Positions 1 to 8,985 of a stretch of DNA of 64,000 nucleotides are shown in pieces. This stretch comes from Umboniibacter marinipuniceus (GTDB lineage: Bacteria; Pseudomonadota; Gammaproteobacteria; Pseudomonadales; DSM-25080). The DNA lies in NCBI RefSeq assembly GCF_003688415.1, contig NZ_REFJ01000003.1:1-64000 (forward strand). The letters run 5' to 3'. Position 1 is the stretch's first letter, and each line of letters begins with the position of its first letter. Both the position numbers and the translations under genes were made by a program. Under the pieces are notes generated by a model. It was not told the origin of the DNA and ran no database searches. It saw only the letters and a program-made list of their open reading frames with translations.

Positions 1-155
1 TTTTAAGGCGTTTCGCCTAAGTGAAATTACACGCGATACTGCAGCTCTTAGCCAAGACTTCTGACTAGCGACGGGTCACCCCCGTCAAGCAAGGTCGGCA
101 ATAATACCGATAGCATTGACCTTCGTCAATATGTTTTTAACGAAGGACTAAATTA

Positions 156-508
156 GTTTGGGAGCCAACCGATAAGCCGGGTTCTGTCGTGAGCAATCAT
201 TCCTCTAGGACTATCGTCACCGATAGTCTCAAGCAACCTACCCGCCTCCAGCGCGGGTCGCGCCAACGGAGGCCTATTTGGTCTTGCACCGAGTGGGGTT
301 TACCTTGCCGTAAGCTGTTACCAGTTACGCGGTGCGCTCTTACCGCACCCTTTCAGCCTTACCGGCTTCCGAAGAAGCTTAGGCGGTCTACTCTCTGCTG
401 CACTTTCCGTGGGCTTTCACCCCCCAGACGTTATCTGGCACTCTACCCTTTGGTGCCCGGACTTTCCTCTACCTATAAATAGATAGCGATTGCCTAGCCG
501 ACTCCCAA
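156..508 (-). ncRNA. rnpB: RNase P RNA, bacterial class A
   Basis: This is the catalytic RNA of RNase P, which removes 5' leaders from pre-tRNAs. The minus strand carries the universal P4-region block GAGGAAAGTCCGGGC (455-469) and, near the 3' end, the conserved ACAGAACCCGGCTTATCGG block (about 169-187). The ends pair as helix P1: GGGAGTC at 500-506 with GGCTCCC at 160-166. The length of about 350 nt is usual for type A RNA. It sits downstream of rsmI on the same strand, as in Pseudomonas-like genomes, and has its own promoter. The exact ends are estimated from P1 and the promoter. A conceptual reading frame on the opposite strand here is meaningless. Confidence 0.96.
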
Positions 509-514
509 GCGCGC

Positions 515-543
515 ACCTTACTTAACTAGCTATTCTTGGTCAA
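515..543 (-). promoter_or_regulatory. rnpB promoter (-35/-10)
   Basis: On the minus strand a TTGACC box (538-543) is followed by exactly 17 bases and a TAAGGT box (515-520). This predicts a start near 508, which fits the first base pairs of the RNase P RNA helix P1. The promoter lies partly inside the 3' end of rsmI. The discriminator is GC-rich, as is common for stable-RNA promoters. Seen in sequence; activity inferred. Confidence 0.6.
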
Positions 544-1365
544 GCTCCATTGGTAGATATCCTTAGCGTTTACACCATGGATCTGTGCCGCTATTTTGGC
601 GGCCTTCTTAGGCGGCAACTCCTCATTCAAGAGCGCGAAGGTTTCCTTCACCTTATCATCAAAGAGTTTGACCGCCTGCTCACCAGCGACCATGACCACA
701 AACTCGCCGCGTCGTTGGTTGGCATCCGCTGCGGTGAAATCAACAAGCTCCGCCAGCGTACCTCGAGTAATCGTTTCAAAGGTCTTGGTAAGCTCGCGCC
801 CGAGAACCACCTCCCGTTGCTCACCAAACTCCATTTTCATATCCGCTAAGAGCGCCTCGATACGATGAGGCGCCTCGTAAAAGACAAGAGTACGCTCCTC
901 ACCAGCAAGTGAAGCAAGGCGCTTCTGCCTTTGAAGTGGCTTAGCTGGCAAGAATCCCTCAAAACAGAATCGATCCGACGGAAGCCCCGCTGCACTTAGT
1001 CCGGCGATTAACGCACAAGCTCCTGGAATGGGAGATACCGTCACGCCATACTCAGGCGCTAAGCTAACCAGGCGATATCCTGGATCGGAAATGAGCGGCG
1101 TTCCTGCATCACTTACGAGCGCGCAATTTTCACCGTTAACTATTCGTTCGAGTAATTTACGAGCCGACTCTTCTGAGGAATAATCGTGAAAGCTGATTAC
1201 AGACGTCTCGATTTCGAACTGAGATAGGAGCCTACGTGTGTGACGAGTGTCTTCCGCCGCTATAAACTCGACCTGCTTCAAGGTGTCAATTGCTCGTAAC
1301 GTGATATCATTTAGATTGCCGATCGGTGTCGCTACGATATAAAGTGTCGGTTTTAAAGCTTGTGT
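526..1365 (-). CDS. rsmI: 16S rRNA (cytidine(1402)-2'-O)-methyltransferase RsmI
   Basis: RsmI 2'-O-methylates C1402 in the decoding centre of 16S rRNA, using S-adenosylmethionine. The tetrapyrrole-methylase fold is recognisable by TPIGNL near residue 13, SDAGTPLISDPG from about residue 85, and the LSAAGLPSDRFCFEGFLPAK block. The C-terminus ends with a PPKKAAKIAAQIHG segment similar to E. coli RsmI. No ATG is available. I chose the TTG at 1365 because GGCGGA precedes it and because a TATAAT box at 1398-1403 (minus strand) would place the transcript start downstream of the other candidate, a TTG at 1398. It is divergent from lpoA, as in most gammaproteobacteria. Confidence 0.95.
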   Translation of the reverse strand, partial: TQALKPTLYIVATPIGNLNDITLRAIDTLKQVEFIAAEDTRHTRRLLSQFEIETSVISFHDYSSEESARKLLERIVNGENCALVSDAGTPLISDPGYRLVSLAPEYGVTVSPIPGACALIAGLSAAGLPSDRFCFEGFLPAKPLQRQKRLASLAGEERTLVFYEAPHRIEALLADMKMEFGEQREVVLGRELTKTFETITRGTLAELVDFTAADANQRRGEFVVMVAGEQAVKLFDDKVKETFALLNEELPPKKAAKIAAQIHGVNAKDIYQWSLTKNS

Positions 1366-1407
1366 CAAAATGTGTTCCGCCCCATACAGTAAGGTCAATT
1401 ATAGATT

Positions 1408-3228
1408 ATGTACTCGTCAGTTATCAGAAGCACTGCAATTGTATTATTCATCGGTATTATCGTTGGCTGCACACCAACAAGCAATCCTGTCGTACCAAGC
1501 GTTAATGAAGACACGGCCGTGTACGATTTGCCCGCAGCGCTCACTCACCTAGCTGAACTAACAACAAGTGAACAAATAGAAGAATCGCTGAAACTTACAC
1601 CTTATATCACAGCCGATAATAGCCAAGTCTTCACACCGTACCTTGAGCAATGGGACAACACATTTCTCAACAACGCAGATCAGACGCGCGTAGCACTAAT
1701 TCGAGCGGTCATTGCAAATGCTGAAGGTCGCCACGCCGAGGCTGCGGCGCTCTTTAACCTAGCTTCCGATAGACCATCGGTCCAACTTCCCAACGTCGTC
1801 GCAATTGACCAGGGCCAACGCGCCGCCGAGAGCTTTGAGCTAGTAGGCCAATACTACAACGCCGCACACGCCGTATTTGATCAGTGTAGTCTAATGATTT
1901 CAGACGCCTGCGACCAACGGATTATTCAGCTGCTCATTGAGGAAGAAGTTCAAATTATCGAGGAGGCTAGTTCCTCAGACCCTAGCTGGCGAAGCTGGAT
2001 AACGCTTACTCTGTTACTTTCTGACTCGCGCACATCTATCGACAAGCAAGGTGAGGCGCTAACGACTTTCATCGATGCTAATCCAAGCCTGTTTTTCAAT
2101 GACACACCAGAGCTCATCACTCAACTCATTGAACTTTCATTACTTCCACCGCCGAGAACAGCGGTAATGTTGCCACTTAGTGGGCCGCTCGCTGCTTACG
2201 GGAGCGCGATTCAAAACGGGATAATACTGTCGCACTACAACATGAGCGTGGCTGGCGGTCGAGTTGCCACGATTGATTTTTACGACAGCAATACCGATGA
2301 TTTCATGGCGACCTACCTTGATTTAGCCAGCCGATACGACTTAATCATTGGACCGCTACTAAAGGAAAAAGTAGCGCAGATCGCATCGTTAGCGGAAGTC
2401 AATACACCCACGCTGTTACTCAATAGCTACGATACCGTTAGTGATAACGAGCAGTTATTTTCGTTTAGCTTAAACTCTGCCGAGGAAGGCGCCGAAGTCG
2501 CGAGAATGATCTACAACAATGGCTATCGGCAGCCACTAGTCCTACTTCCCGTTGGAAGCAGTAATGACGAGATGCAACAATCCTTCGAAGCCACCTGGCA
2601 GGATCAACTATTGGCTAGCGGTGATACTTCATCACTGGATATCGCGACCACTCGCTTAACCGTAGGAAGCCAGTTCGCAAACGAAATCGCCGGCGCTCTG
2701 CATATTGGAAAATCAAGGGAGCGCGCTCGAGCCATCTCTAACGCACTTCAACTTCCTGTAGAGGCGGAAGATAGACGCCGCCAAGATATTGACAGCATCT
2801 TTATAAGTGGGTCTCCAATTGAGGCGAGGCAAATAAAGCCTCAAATTGACTTCAATCACGGTAATGACCTAGAGGTCTTCGCCACCAGCAGAGTCTATTC
2901 GGGCGAGGTTAATCAAACCCGGAACCGAGACCTAAACGGAGTCTACGTCTCAGTTGCTCCTTGGTCAGTATTCCATGAAGATGAAAGCAACAGGCTGATC
3001 TTTTCCTCCGCCGAAGGACAGCCGGCACTTCAAGCTCTTATGGCGCTTGGTGCAGACAGTATGATTATTGGCACTCGACTCAACTACCTCCATTTGGTTC
3101 CTGGAACACGCCTCTCGGGCTACACCGGCAAACTTAGCGTGAGCTCGGATCGTTCGATATCCAGGCGCTTGAGCTGGGGTGTCTATAGCAACGGCAATCT
3201 AATTCCCATAGCTGATGGCGAAAAATAG
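1408..3228 (+). CDS. lpoA: Penicillin-binding protein activator LpoA, lipoprotein
   Basis: LpoA is an outer-membrane lipoprotein that reaches through the periplasm to stimulate the peptidoglycan synthase PBP1A. A signal peptide ends in the lipobox IVGC with the acylated Cys at residue 21. The N-terminal half is helical (TPR-like). The C-terminal half, from about residue 253 (RTAVMLPLSGPLAAYG), has a periplasmic-binding-protein type I fold. At 606 aa the length is normal for the family. It is the first gene of a run with yraN, diaA and dolP, and overlaps yraN by 14 bp. The assignment rests on architecture and the conserved position next to rsmI. Confidence 0.92.
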   Translation: MYSSVIRSTAIVLFIGIIVGCTPTSNPVVPSVNEDTAVYDLPAALTHLAELTTSEQIEESLKLTPYITADNSQVFTPYLEQWDNTFLNNADQTRVALIRAVIANAEGRHAEAAALFNLASDRPSVQLPNVVAIDQGQRAAESFELVGQYYNAAHAVFDQCSLMISDACDQRIIQLLIEEEVQIIEEASSSDPSWRSWITLTLLLSDSRTSIDKQGEALTTFIDANPSLFFNDTPELITQLIELSLLPPPRTAVMLPLSGPLAAYGSAIQNGIILSHYNMSVAGGRVATIDFYDSNTDDFMATYLDLASRYDLIIGPLLKEKVAQIASLAEVNTPTLLLNSYDTVSDNEQLFSFSLNSAEEGAEVARMIYNNGYRQPLVLLPVGSSNDEMQQSFEATWQDQLLASGDTSSLDIATTRLTVGSQFANEIAGALHIGKSRERARAISNALQLPVEAEDRRRQDIDSIFISGSPIEARQIKPQIDFNHGNDLEVFATSRVYSGEVNQTRNRDLNGVYVSVAPWSVFHEDESNRLIFSSAEGQPALQALMALGADSMIIGTRLNYLHLVPGTRLSGYTGKLSVSSDRSISRRLSWGVYSNGNLIPIADGEK

Positions 3229-3583
3229 CGTTGCTCTTGGTGCTGCCTACGAAGCATTAGTAGTCAGATATCTCATTGCCAATGGGCTTGCTATTATCGC
3301 CACTAACTATCGCTGTCGTTTCGGCGAGATTGATATTATTGCAAGCTCACCTGACTCCCTGATCTTCATCGAAGTGAAATATCGTACCGCTAATACCTTC
3401 GGACTACCTGAAGACTATCTTACCGCTGCGAAACAACGAAAATTAATTAAAGCAGCTCATCACTTTTTATGTGAAAATCGAGAATATCAGAATCAACCAC
3501 TCCGATTTGACGTCATTGCGAATAAAAACAGTGAAATCATTTGGATAAAGAATGCTATTGATTGCGAGTCATCATGGATTTAG
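3215..3583 (+). CDS. yraN: UPF0102 family protein YraN, endonuclease-like fold
   Basis: This small conserved protein (122 aa) resembles Holliday-junction-resolvase-type nucleases. Its exact role is not established. The diagnostic sequence is GEIDIIASSPDSLIFIEVKYR near residues 37-57, which carries the D...ExK metal-site pattern of the restriction-endonuclease-like fold. It begins inside the end of lpoA and ends inside the start of diaA, so the three are translationally packed. The order lpoA-yraN-diaA is highly conserved and supports the call. Confidence 0.92.
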   Translation: MAKNSVALGAAYEALVVRYLIANGLAIIATNYRCRFGEIDIIASSPDSLIFIEVKYRTANTFGLPEDYLTAAKQRKLIKAAHHFLCENREYQNQPLRFDVIANKNSEIIWIKNAIDCESSWI

Positions 3584-4176
3584 AACAGTTTATTATCGAG
3601 CAGTTTCACGAGAGTATCGCGGCAAAAATGGCCGCCTGTGAAGCCATCGCTGCACCGCTAGCCGAAGCTAGTGAGCTTCTCACCCACACCTTAGTTCACG
3701 AGGGGAGAATTCTCGCCTGTGGCTCGGCCGAGGCCGCTAGCGTTGTCCAGCAACTCACCGCAAGCCTGATGCACCGCTTAGAGCGCGAGCGCCCAGCACT
3801 ACCTATTTTCTCCCTCAACCAAGACGCCACCGCGATTAGCGCAATTGCCAATGATCATGGTCTTGACGATATCTATGCGCGCCAAATCATAGGACTAGGA
3901 CAAGAAGGCGATAGCCTTGTCATTATCACTCAACAGGAATTTTCTCCAGCGCTACTCACTGCTATCAATGCCGCAAAGAGTCGCGGGATGAGCATTGTAA
4001 TACTGGGAGGGCCAGACTTAGATTGCTATCTTTCCGCTCTCGGCGAAGATGACATTGAGATAGCAACGCCCATCGAACCGTCCCCTCGGCTAACCGAAGT
4101 TCACCAATTGGCGGTTGCATGTTTAATTGAATTACTAGAAGCACAACTTTTTGGAGTAGATGAATGCGACGACTAG
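3574..4176 (+). CDS. diaA: DiaA-like SIS-domain protein (DnaA initiator-associating)
   Basis: DiaA is a tetrameric SIS-domain protein that promotes assembly of DnaA at oriC; it is related to phosphoheptose isomerase GmhA. The ATG at 3574 gives 200 aa, matching E. coli DiaA (196 aa). The LERERPALPIFSLNQD and TAISAIAND segments align with the E. coli protein. The sugar-phosphate-binding motifs are degenerate: the usual CGNGxSA loop reads CGSAEAAS, and the S/T-rich loop reads ITQQEFS. This argues against isomerase activity and fits a structural DnaA-binding role. It overlaps yraN and dolP by a few bases. Confidence 0.88.
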   Translation: MDLEQFIIEQFHESIAAKMAACEAIAAPLAEASELLTHTLVHEGRILACGSAEAASVVQQLTASLMHRLERERPALPIFSLNQDATAISAIANDHGLDDIYARQIIGLGQEGDSLVIITQQEFSPALLTAINAAKSRGMSIVILGGPDLDCYLSALGEDDIEIATPIEPSPRLTEVHQLAVACLIELLEAQLFGVDECDD

Positions 4177-4751
4177 GCCGAACTTTAACAATACTTAGTT
4201 TAGTTACGCTCACTGTACTGGCAGGCTGTACTAGCATTATTACCGCAACCACTGATGGTCCCATTGAGAATGATGAGCTTGACCGGAGCTTTGGTCGATT
4301 TATCGATGACGAACAGATCGAGACAGTGGTTGCCGTTAATATTCGCCACAGTAGTGAGGCACTCGCTGACGCTAATATTTCGGTCGTCAGTTACAACGGT
4401 GTTGTCTTGCTAGTGGGGCAACTTACCACTGAGGCAGAGAGAGAACGAGTAACGCAGATAGCACGAGATGTTAAAGGGGTTCGCCAAGTACACAACCAGA
4501 TCGCTATCAGCGGTGAGATTTCTGCGCTCGCAGGTGCCAATGACGCCTACCTCTCAGCCAAAGTTCGTAGTCGATTCGCCATCTCAGACTCAGACTACGA
4601 TTTTTCCAATATTAAGGTAGTAACCGAAAACAGTGTTGTCTACCTGATGGGCATTGTTACTCGCTCTCAAGCTGATGTAGCTGTCGATATTGCTCGACAG
4701 ACGGGGGGCGTACAGCGTATCGTAAAGGTTTTCGAATATGCAGAGGGATAA
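4164..4751 (+). CDS. dolP: Division/outer-membrane stress-associated BON-domain lipoprotein DolP
   Basis: DolP (YraP) is an outer-membrane lipoprotein needed for envelope integrity and for amidase regulation during division. The signal peptide ends with LAGC, Cys at residue 22. Two BON domains follow, about residues 45-112 and 120-192, each with the characteristic VVLLVGQL and VVYLMGIVT strand. At 195 aa it matches the family length. It overlaps the end of diaA by 13 bp and is the last classical member of the cluster. Confidence 0.94.
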   Translation: MRRLGRTLTILSLVTLTVLAGCTSIITATTDGPIENDELDRSFGRFIDDEQIETVVAVNIRHSSEALADANISVVSYNGVVLLVGQLTTEAERERVTQIARDVKGVRQVHNQIAISGEISALAGANDAYLSAKVRSRFAISDSDYDFSNIKVVTENSVVYLMGIVTRSQADVAVDIARQTGGVQRIVKVFEYAEG

Positions 4752-4755
4752 TCTC

Positions 4756-5118
4756 ATGAGCTACAACCTTAAATTGACAGGTTCTACTCTAGAGCACAGT
4801 GACTGGACGGAAGCGCTCGAGGCGTTTTCCTCCCTATTTTCAATCAGCCATTCCGACACCGAGAAACTGATGACCATCGCGCCTGTTGTCATCAAACCAG
4901 ATCTCAGCAGCGAGAAGGCCCATGCACTAGCCAAGCTAGTGGAAGGCTGTGGCCTAGAGTGCTTGGTTGAATCTACCGACGTACAAGACGCATCAATGTC
5001 GGCTATCAACGATGAAGCAGATATCTCTGAGGACGAACAGGAAATTCCTGTCGCCACGCAAACACATGAAAAGAAAGGTTTGTTTGCGAAGCTAAAAGCG
5101 TTATTTAACCGCGGATAA
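4756..5118 (+). CDS. Hypothetical protein with L7/L12-C-terminal-like N-terminal domain
   Basis: I do not recognise a named family. The ATG at 4756 is chosen because AGAGGGA lies about 9 nt upstream; it gives 120 aa and leaves a 4-nt gap after dolP, so the two are likely co-transcribed. Residues 1-75 contain an APVVIKPDLSSEKAHALAKL stretch followed by a GLECLVES strand. This pattern resembles the C-terminal fold of ribosomal protein L7/L12, which recurs in small gammaproteobacterial proteins of unknown role. An acidic linker follows, then a basic amphipathic tail (KKGLFAKLKALFNRG) that could contact membrane or RNA. No signal peptide is visible. Function unknown. Confidence 0.75.
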   Translation: MSYNLKLTGSTLEHSDWTEALEAFSSLFSISHSDTEKLMTIAPVVIKPDLSSEKAHALAKLVEGCGLECLVESTDVQDASMSAINDEADISEDEQEIPVATQTHEKKGLFAKLKALFNRG

Positions 5119-5126
5119 CTTCGATC

Positions 5127-5330
5127 TCAGTAATGCGGGGGTGGCTCATTCGTTGGCGCTGGGTCACCTTCATCTTTTCGTTTAAGCATCTCGTTGAGAT
5201 ATCGTAATTGCTTTTTGATAACCCGTAATTCTTCGTCCTGCCTAGTCACTACCTCGTTTAAATCAGAAAGCGCCGACTCCTGAAACGCAGTTTGGATTTG
5301 CAGCTGCTCTATCTCAGCTTCATAGTTCAT
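5127..5330 (-). CDS. slyX: SlyX family protein
   Basis: SlyX is a short coiled-coil protein found across proteobacteria; its function is unknown. This 67-aa version shows the family hallmarks: a heptad-rich helix (IEQLQIQTAFQESALSDLNE, then VVTRQDEELRVIKKQLRYL) and a C-terminus ending in PPPHY. The start overlaps the end of the upstream hydrolase gene by 11 bp, suggesting translational coupling. It converges on the gene ending at 5118. Confidence 0.93.
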   Translation of the reverse strand: MNYEAEIEQLQIQTAFQESALSDLNEVVTRQDEELRVIKKQLRYLNEMLKRKDEGDPAPTNEPPPHY

Positions 5331-6426
5331 CGTCTATCTCCAAAAGTGAATACAATCGTGTTACCAGCTCAACGCCGCGCTGATCTAAAAACATCGCCTG
5401 ACCAAGAGACCGCGTCACATAGGCCACTGCCAGTCCATGGGTGATATCGGCAAAGGCAAAACTGCCGCCAGCGCCACTATGACCGAAGCCTCCGGACAGC
5501 GAGCCAAATTGGGTATCAATTGTACCCTGTGGGCGCATAAAGCCATAGGAAAATGCCATTGGCGTTTGCGTGGTTTGACAGATTCCCTGTGCCACCGTGG
5601 TTGCCGGTGACACGGGGTCATCTTTCTGGATACTGCGCAAAAAATCACTATACGCTGCAGCAAGACCGAATGCCGACGCTCTGCCGCTTGCCGCCGGGAC
5701 CATAGCAGAGGTCCATGATGACTGGTTATGGCCTACCATTAAGGTACTCGGATTCATAAAGGCCGAGCGGGTCATCGGATCGCCGTTTGGGCCTAACTGT
5801 CGTTTTAAGGAATGCTCTCGGTATGACTTCAACGGTGCTAGATTAGGTGCCAGGGTCGCTAACTGCTCGGTCTCGCTGGGCGCGCCATAATTAATCCCCG
5901 CAACAGAATGAGTAAAACACTCGCCTGTAACCGCCTCAATTAGTTGTGAGACCAACCACCCCCAGAGAAACGGACTGTAGGCAAGTGTCTTGCCACTAAA
6001 CCAGGGGGACTCGTTGAGTGTAAGTCGACAAATAGCGTCGTAGTCGTAAATGAGCTCACCATCAACCTTTTCATGGAAAGCCACGAAACCACTGCAATGT
6101 GACATCAACTGCCCAACAGAGCTCAGCGCCAATGGCTTATCTTTGGGTATCGGAAGCCACTTCCCTAAAGGATCACGGTATGAAAGCTCAGTCTTTGCAA
6201 CCAATTTAGCAATTGCCATGGCCAGCGCTCCCTTACAGGCTGAATAGCAGATGACTTTCGTATCTTCACACCAAGCTAGACCAGGACTTGACTCTCCACT
6301 CACGAGGTTAATCACGCAGCGACCGTCTTGAAATACAACGAAGGCACTACCTTCGTCGCCAAGCTGCCGCATGAGTGAATGGTAAAAGCTACTAAATTCC
6401 GAACGCTGATCAGCGGTTATCGCCAT
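5320..6426 (-). CDS. Serine hydrolase, beta-lactamase class C / esterase family
   Basis: This belongs to the penicillin-binding/beta-lactamase-related fold that includes class C beta-lactamases, family VIII esterases and D-amino-acid peptidases. The nucleophile motif is S-A-C-K at about residues 62-65. A YSP motif replaces the usual YxN, and GHSGAGGS takes the place of the KTG/HTG box. The ATG at 6426 is preferred over an in-frame GTG at 6444; it gives 368 aa. There is no clear signal peptide, so a cytoplasmic esterase or hydrolase is more likely than a periplasmic beta-lactamase (inference). It overlaps slyX. Confidence 0.85.
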   Translation of the reverse strand: MAITADQRSEFSSFYHSLMRQLGDEGSAFVVFQDGRCVINLVSGESSPGLAWCEDTKVICYSACKGALAMAIAKLVAKTELSYRDPLGKWLPIPKDKPLALSSVGQLMSHCSGFVAFHEKVDGELIYDYDAICRLTLNESPWFSGKTLAYSPFLWGWLVSQLIEAVTGECFTHSVAGINYGAPSETEQLATLAPNLAPLKSYREHSLKRQLGPNGDPMTRSAFMNPSTLMVGHNQSSWTSAMVPAASGRASAFGLAAAYSDFLRSIQKDDPVSPATTVAQGICQTTQTPMAFSYGFMRPQGTIDTQFGSLSGGFGHSGAGGSFAFADITHGLAVAYVTRSLGQAMFLDQRGVELVTRLYSLLEIDDEL

Positions 6427-6492
6427 AAAAGATTTTACCCACACTCCAGACTAGGACAGAATATGCTTTTTGACTGCCGACTAGGATTAATA

Positions 6493-7818
6493 ATGTTTTC
6501 CCGCGAGCAAAAGCTGCTACTTACAGGCCAAATACTCGGCATCATGCTTTATGCGTTCGACGAGCTCGCCATCAACACTATTATGCCTTTTATTAGTTCA
6601 GATCTAAATGGCGACCACCTCTACGGCGCAGCATTTTCATTCTACATGATAGGCTCGCTGATCTCGGTAGTTTGGGCGGGCGACAGACTTGATCGCAAAG
6701 GACCTATGTTACCGTTAGTGTTCGCTGTTATTGCATTTTCGCTAGGCTTAGTCGTCGCTTCATTCGCCACTTCGATGAACTATTTTGTCGCAGCGAGGTT
6801 TCTTCAAGGAGTGGGCGGTGGCGCACTCTATGCAGTGCTGTTTTCATTAACCGCACATTGCTACAGCGAGGCCGTGCGCCCAAAAGTAATTGGGCTTATT
6901 TCTGCGGCATGGTTGGTCCCCGCCATGCTAGGGCCCGTTACGGCCGGCTGGCTGAGTGATCATCTAAGCTGGCGTGCGGTGTTTATTCTGCAAGTACCGC
7001 TACTGTTCGTCTCACTCACAACCGTCTATGTGGGGCTAAGACACTTCAGTTTCAACTCTACCGGAAGCCCGGCCCGGCGACGCACCATGATACTAGCGTT
7101 AGTGATAGCCCTGCTCGTTACCGTCGCTTCGCTCGCACTTAGCTTTGGCACCACACTCAACTATGTAGCACTGGCCCTACTCCTTGTTGCAACGGCTGTC
7201 TTCGGCGTTCGGGCAATTTCCCCCGCATCAATGCGCTTACATCGAGCTCCGCAAGCGCGTTTGGCCGCAACTAGGGGACTGGTTCATTTTTCATTCTACG
7301 CCGCGGATGTCATGATCCCGCTGATTCTTGTTCGTCAATATGCGTACAGTGCTAGCGAAGCAGGATTAGTCTTAGTCATTGGAGCGCTTGGCTGGACGGC
7401 GGCAAGCGCCATCGCAGCGGCTGACCGTGCACGAACTCAGCGTCGCGAACTGATCTTGATAGGAAACGGACTTATCTTCGTTGGGATCTTGGCGTCGATC
7501 GTCATTCTGCAGTTGAATTGGACACCGCTATTGTTTGCACTGAGCTGGGTACTCGTTGGCGCTGGCATGGGGCTGGTTTATAACTGCGCTTCAGCACAAT
7601 TAATGGACAGGGCGCCATCAGATCAAATTGGTAAAACCTCCACCGTTGCAAGTATGTCTGACGCCATAGGCGTGGTGCTTGCAAGCGGGCTGGGGGGTTA
7701 CCTACTAAATAACCTCAATTTAGTCAGCGCCACCACCCTTCTTTGGTGCCTAGCATTAATCGGCTGTCTCGCTCTGGCGCTTATCATTCCAAGTGAGAAG
7801 TGCTTCAGGCTGGGCTAA
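6493..7818 (+). CDS. MFS transporter
   Basis: A major facilitator superfamily permease of about 441 aa with roughly 12 hydrophobic segments. The loop 2-3 signature is present as [11 protein letters not shown], and the TM5 antiporter-type motif region reads [18 protein letters not shown], which points to a proton-driven exporter of the DHA type. The substrate cannot be deduced. I chose the ATG at 6493 because AGGA lies 6 nt upstream; an ATG at 6463 also has a weak SD. It is divergent from the serine hydrolase and converges on the cysteine desulfurase with a 4-bp overlap of the 3' ends. Confidence 0.9.
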   Translation: MFSREQKLLLTGQILGIMLYAFDELAINTIMPFISSDLNGDHLYGAAFSFYMIGSLISVVWAGDRLDRKGPMLPLVFAVIAFSLGLVVASFATSMNYFVAARFLQGVGGGALYAVLFSLTAHCYSEAVRPKVIGLISAAWLVPAMLGPVTAGWLSDHLSWRAVFILQVPLLFVSLTTVYVGLRHFSFNSTGSPARRRTMILALVIALLVTVASLALSFGTTLNYVALALLLVATAVFGVRAISPASMRLHRAPQARLAATRGLVHFSFYAADVMIPLILVRQYAYSASEAGLVLVIGALGWTAASAIAAADRARTQRRELILIGNGLIFVGILASIVILQLNWTPLLFALSWVLVGAGMGLVYNCASAQLMDRAPSDQIGKTSTVASMSDAIGVVLASGLGGYLLNNLNLVSATTLLWCLALIGCLALALIIPSEKCFRLG

Positions 7819-8963
7819 CCGCGCAGCGAGGTATAAACGGAACCCAGTATCTTAGCTGCTTCAACAACCTCCTCCTTGGTACTGAAACGCCCGAAGCTAA
7901 ATCGTAGCGACGTCAGCGCCAGTTTGGCGGGAACGCCAATTCCGACCAAGACGAAACTTGGATCAACGCTCGCCGAATTACAGGCAGATCCCGAACTTAC
8001 GGCAAGCCTGTTGAGGGACATCAACAGCGATTCGCCATCAACACCAGCGAAGCTGAGATTCAGATTCATAGGAGATCGGTGTTCCATCGAGCCATTTACA
8101 TGTATACCTTCTATCCCATCTAGCTCCGCGAGGAAGGCCTTTTGTAGTAGCGATGCATGAGTACGATCTTGGGCTAATTCAGCCGAGGCGATTCGAGCCG
8201 CTTCCCCGAATCCAACTATCTGATGAGTAGGGAGCGTGCCAGAACGCATACCGCGTTCATGCCCACCACCATGAATCTGCGCCGCAACCTTAACTTCCGG
8301 TGCTCGGCGAACATACAGCGCGCCAATTCCCTTAGGCCCATACATTTTATGAGCCGAAATACTCAACAAATCGATGTTCATCGCTACCACATCAATAGCG
8401 ACTTTTGCTGCTGACTGAGCACCATCTACATGGAATACGACTTGATTACGGCGACATATTTCACCGATTTCGGCGACGGGATTAACAACGCCAATCTCGT
8501 TATTTACGTGCATGATACTCACTAAGATCGTATCGTTACGCAGCGCAGCCTCAACTTGATCGGGATTAATCCGGCCAGATGAATCGGGCTGCAATTTCGT
8601 AATCTCAAATCCCTTACTGCTCAAATAGTCACAGGAATCAAGAACTGCCTTGTGCTCGATGGCCGAAGTAATGATATGTTTTCCCTTCGCCGCCAAACTC
8701 TCCGCAATTCCCTTAATGGCTAAGTTATCGGACTCTGTTGCGCCTGAAGTCCAGACAATCTCTCGCGGGTTAGCGCCGATCAACTTAGCAACGTGTGATC
8801 GAGCTGCTTCAACAGCGGCCTCGGCCTGCCAACCAATAACATGCGAGCGCGACGCGGGATTACCAAAATTGCCGTCTAGTTCAAGACAGTTGATCATTTC
8901 CTTTGCCACGCGAGGATCGACAGGAGTTGTCGCGGCGTAATCAAGAAAAATAGGACGTTTCAT
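7815..8963 (-). CDS. IscS-like cysteine desulfurase (short form)
   Basis: A PLP enzyme that takes sulfur from L-cysteine as an enzyme persulfide for Fe-S clusters or tRNA thiolation. It is very close to Isc[26 protein letters not shown], the PLP lysine in HKMYGPKG, and the catalytic loop [14 protein letters not shown] with its Cys. At 382 aa it lacks the roughly 20-residue C-terminal tail of E. coli IscS that helps bind IscU. It follows trmJ by 22 bp on the same strand, where iscR-iscS-iscU would normally lie, but no other isc gene is here. It may be dedicated to tRNA thiolation or work with a SUF system elsewhere (inference). Confidence 0.92.
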   Translation of the reverse strand: MKRPIFLDYAATTPVDPRVAKEMINCLELDGNFGNPASRSHVIGWQAEAAVEAARSHVAKLIGANPREIVWTSGATESDNLAIKGIAESLAAKGKHIITSAIEHKAVLDSCDYLSSKGFEITKLQPDSSGRINPDQVEAALRNDTILVSIMHVNNEIGVVNPVAEIGEICRRNQVVFHVDGAQSAAKVAIDVVAMNIDLLSISAHKMYGPKGIGALYVRRAPEVKVAAQIHGGGHERGMRSGTLPTHQIVGFGEAARIASAELAQDRTHASLLQKAFLAELDGIEGIHVNGSMEHRSPMNLNLSFAGVDGESLLMSLNRLAVSSGSACNSASVDPSFVLVGIGVPAKLALTSLRFSFGRFSTKEEVVEAAKILGSVYTSLRG

Positions 8964-8985
8964 TAATGCTTCCTCATAGACCTCG

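Noticed and set aside
68-146. Short inverted repeats downstream of rnpB (GACGGG/CCCGTC and CCTTCGT/ACGAAGG) as terminators
   Set aside because: Neither is followed by a T-run on the minus strand. The 3' end of rnpB is fixed better by helix P1.
189-482. A 97-codon open frame
   Set aside because: It lies entirely within the RNase P RNA gene on the other strand.
5320-6426. A resistance beta-lactamase
   Set aside because: There is no signal peptide, YxN is replaced by YSP, and the family is dominated by esterases. The motif pattern does not support a resistance role.
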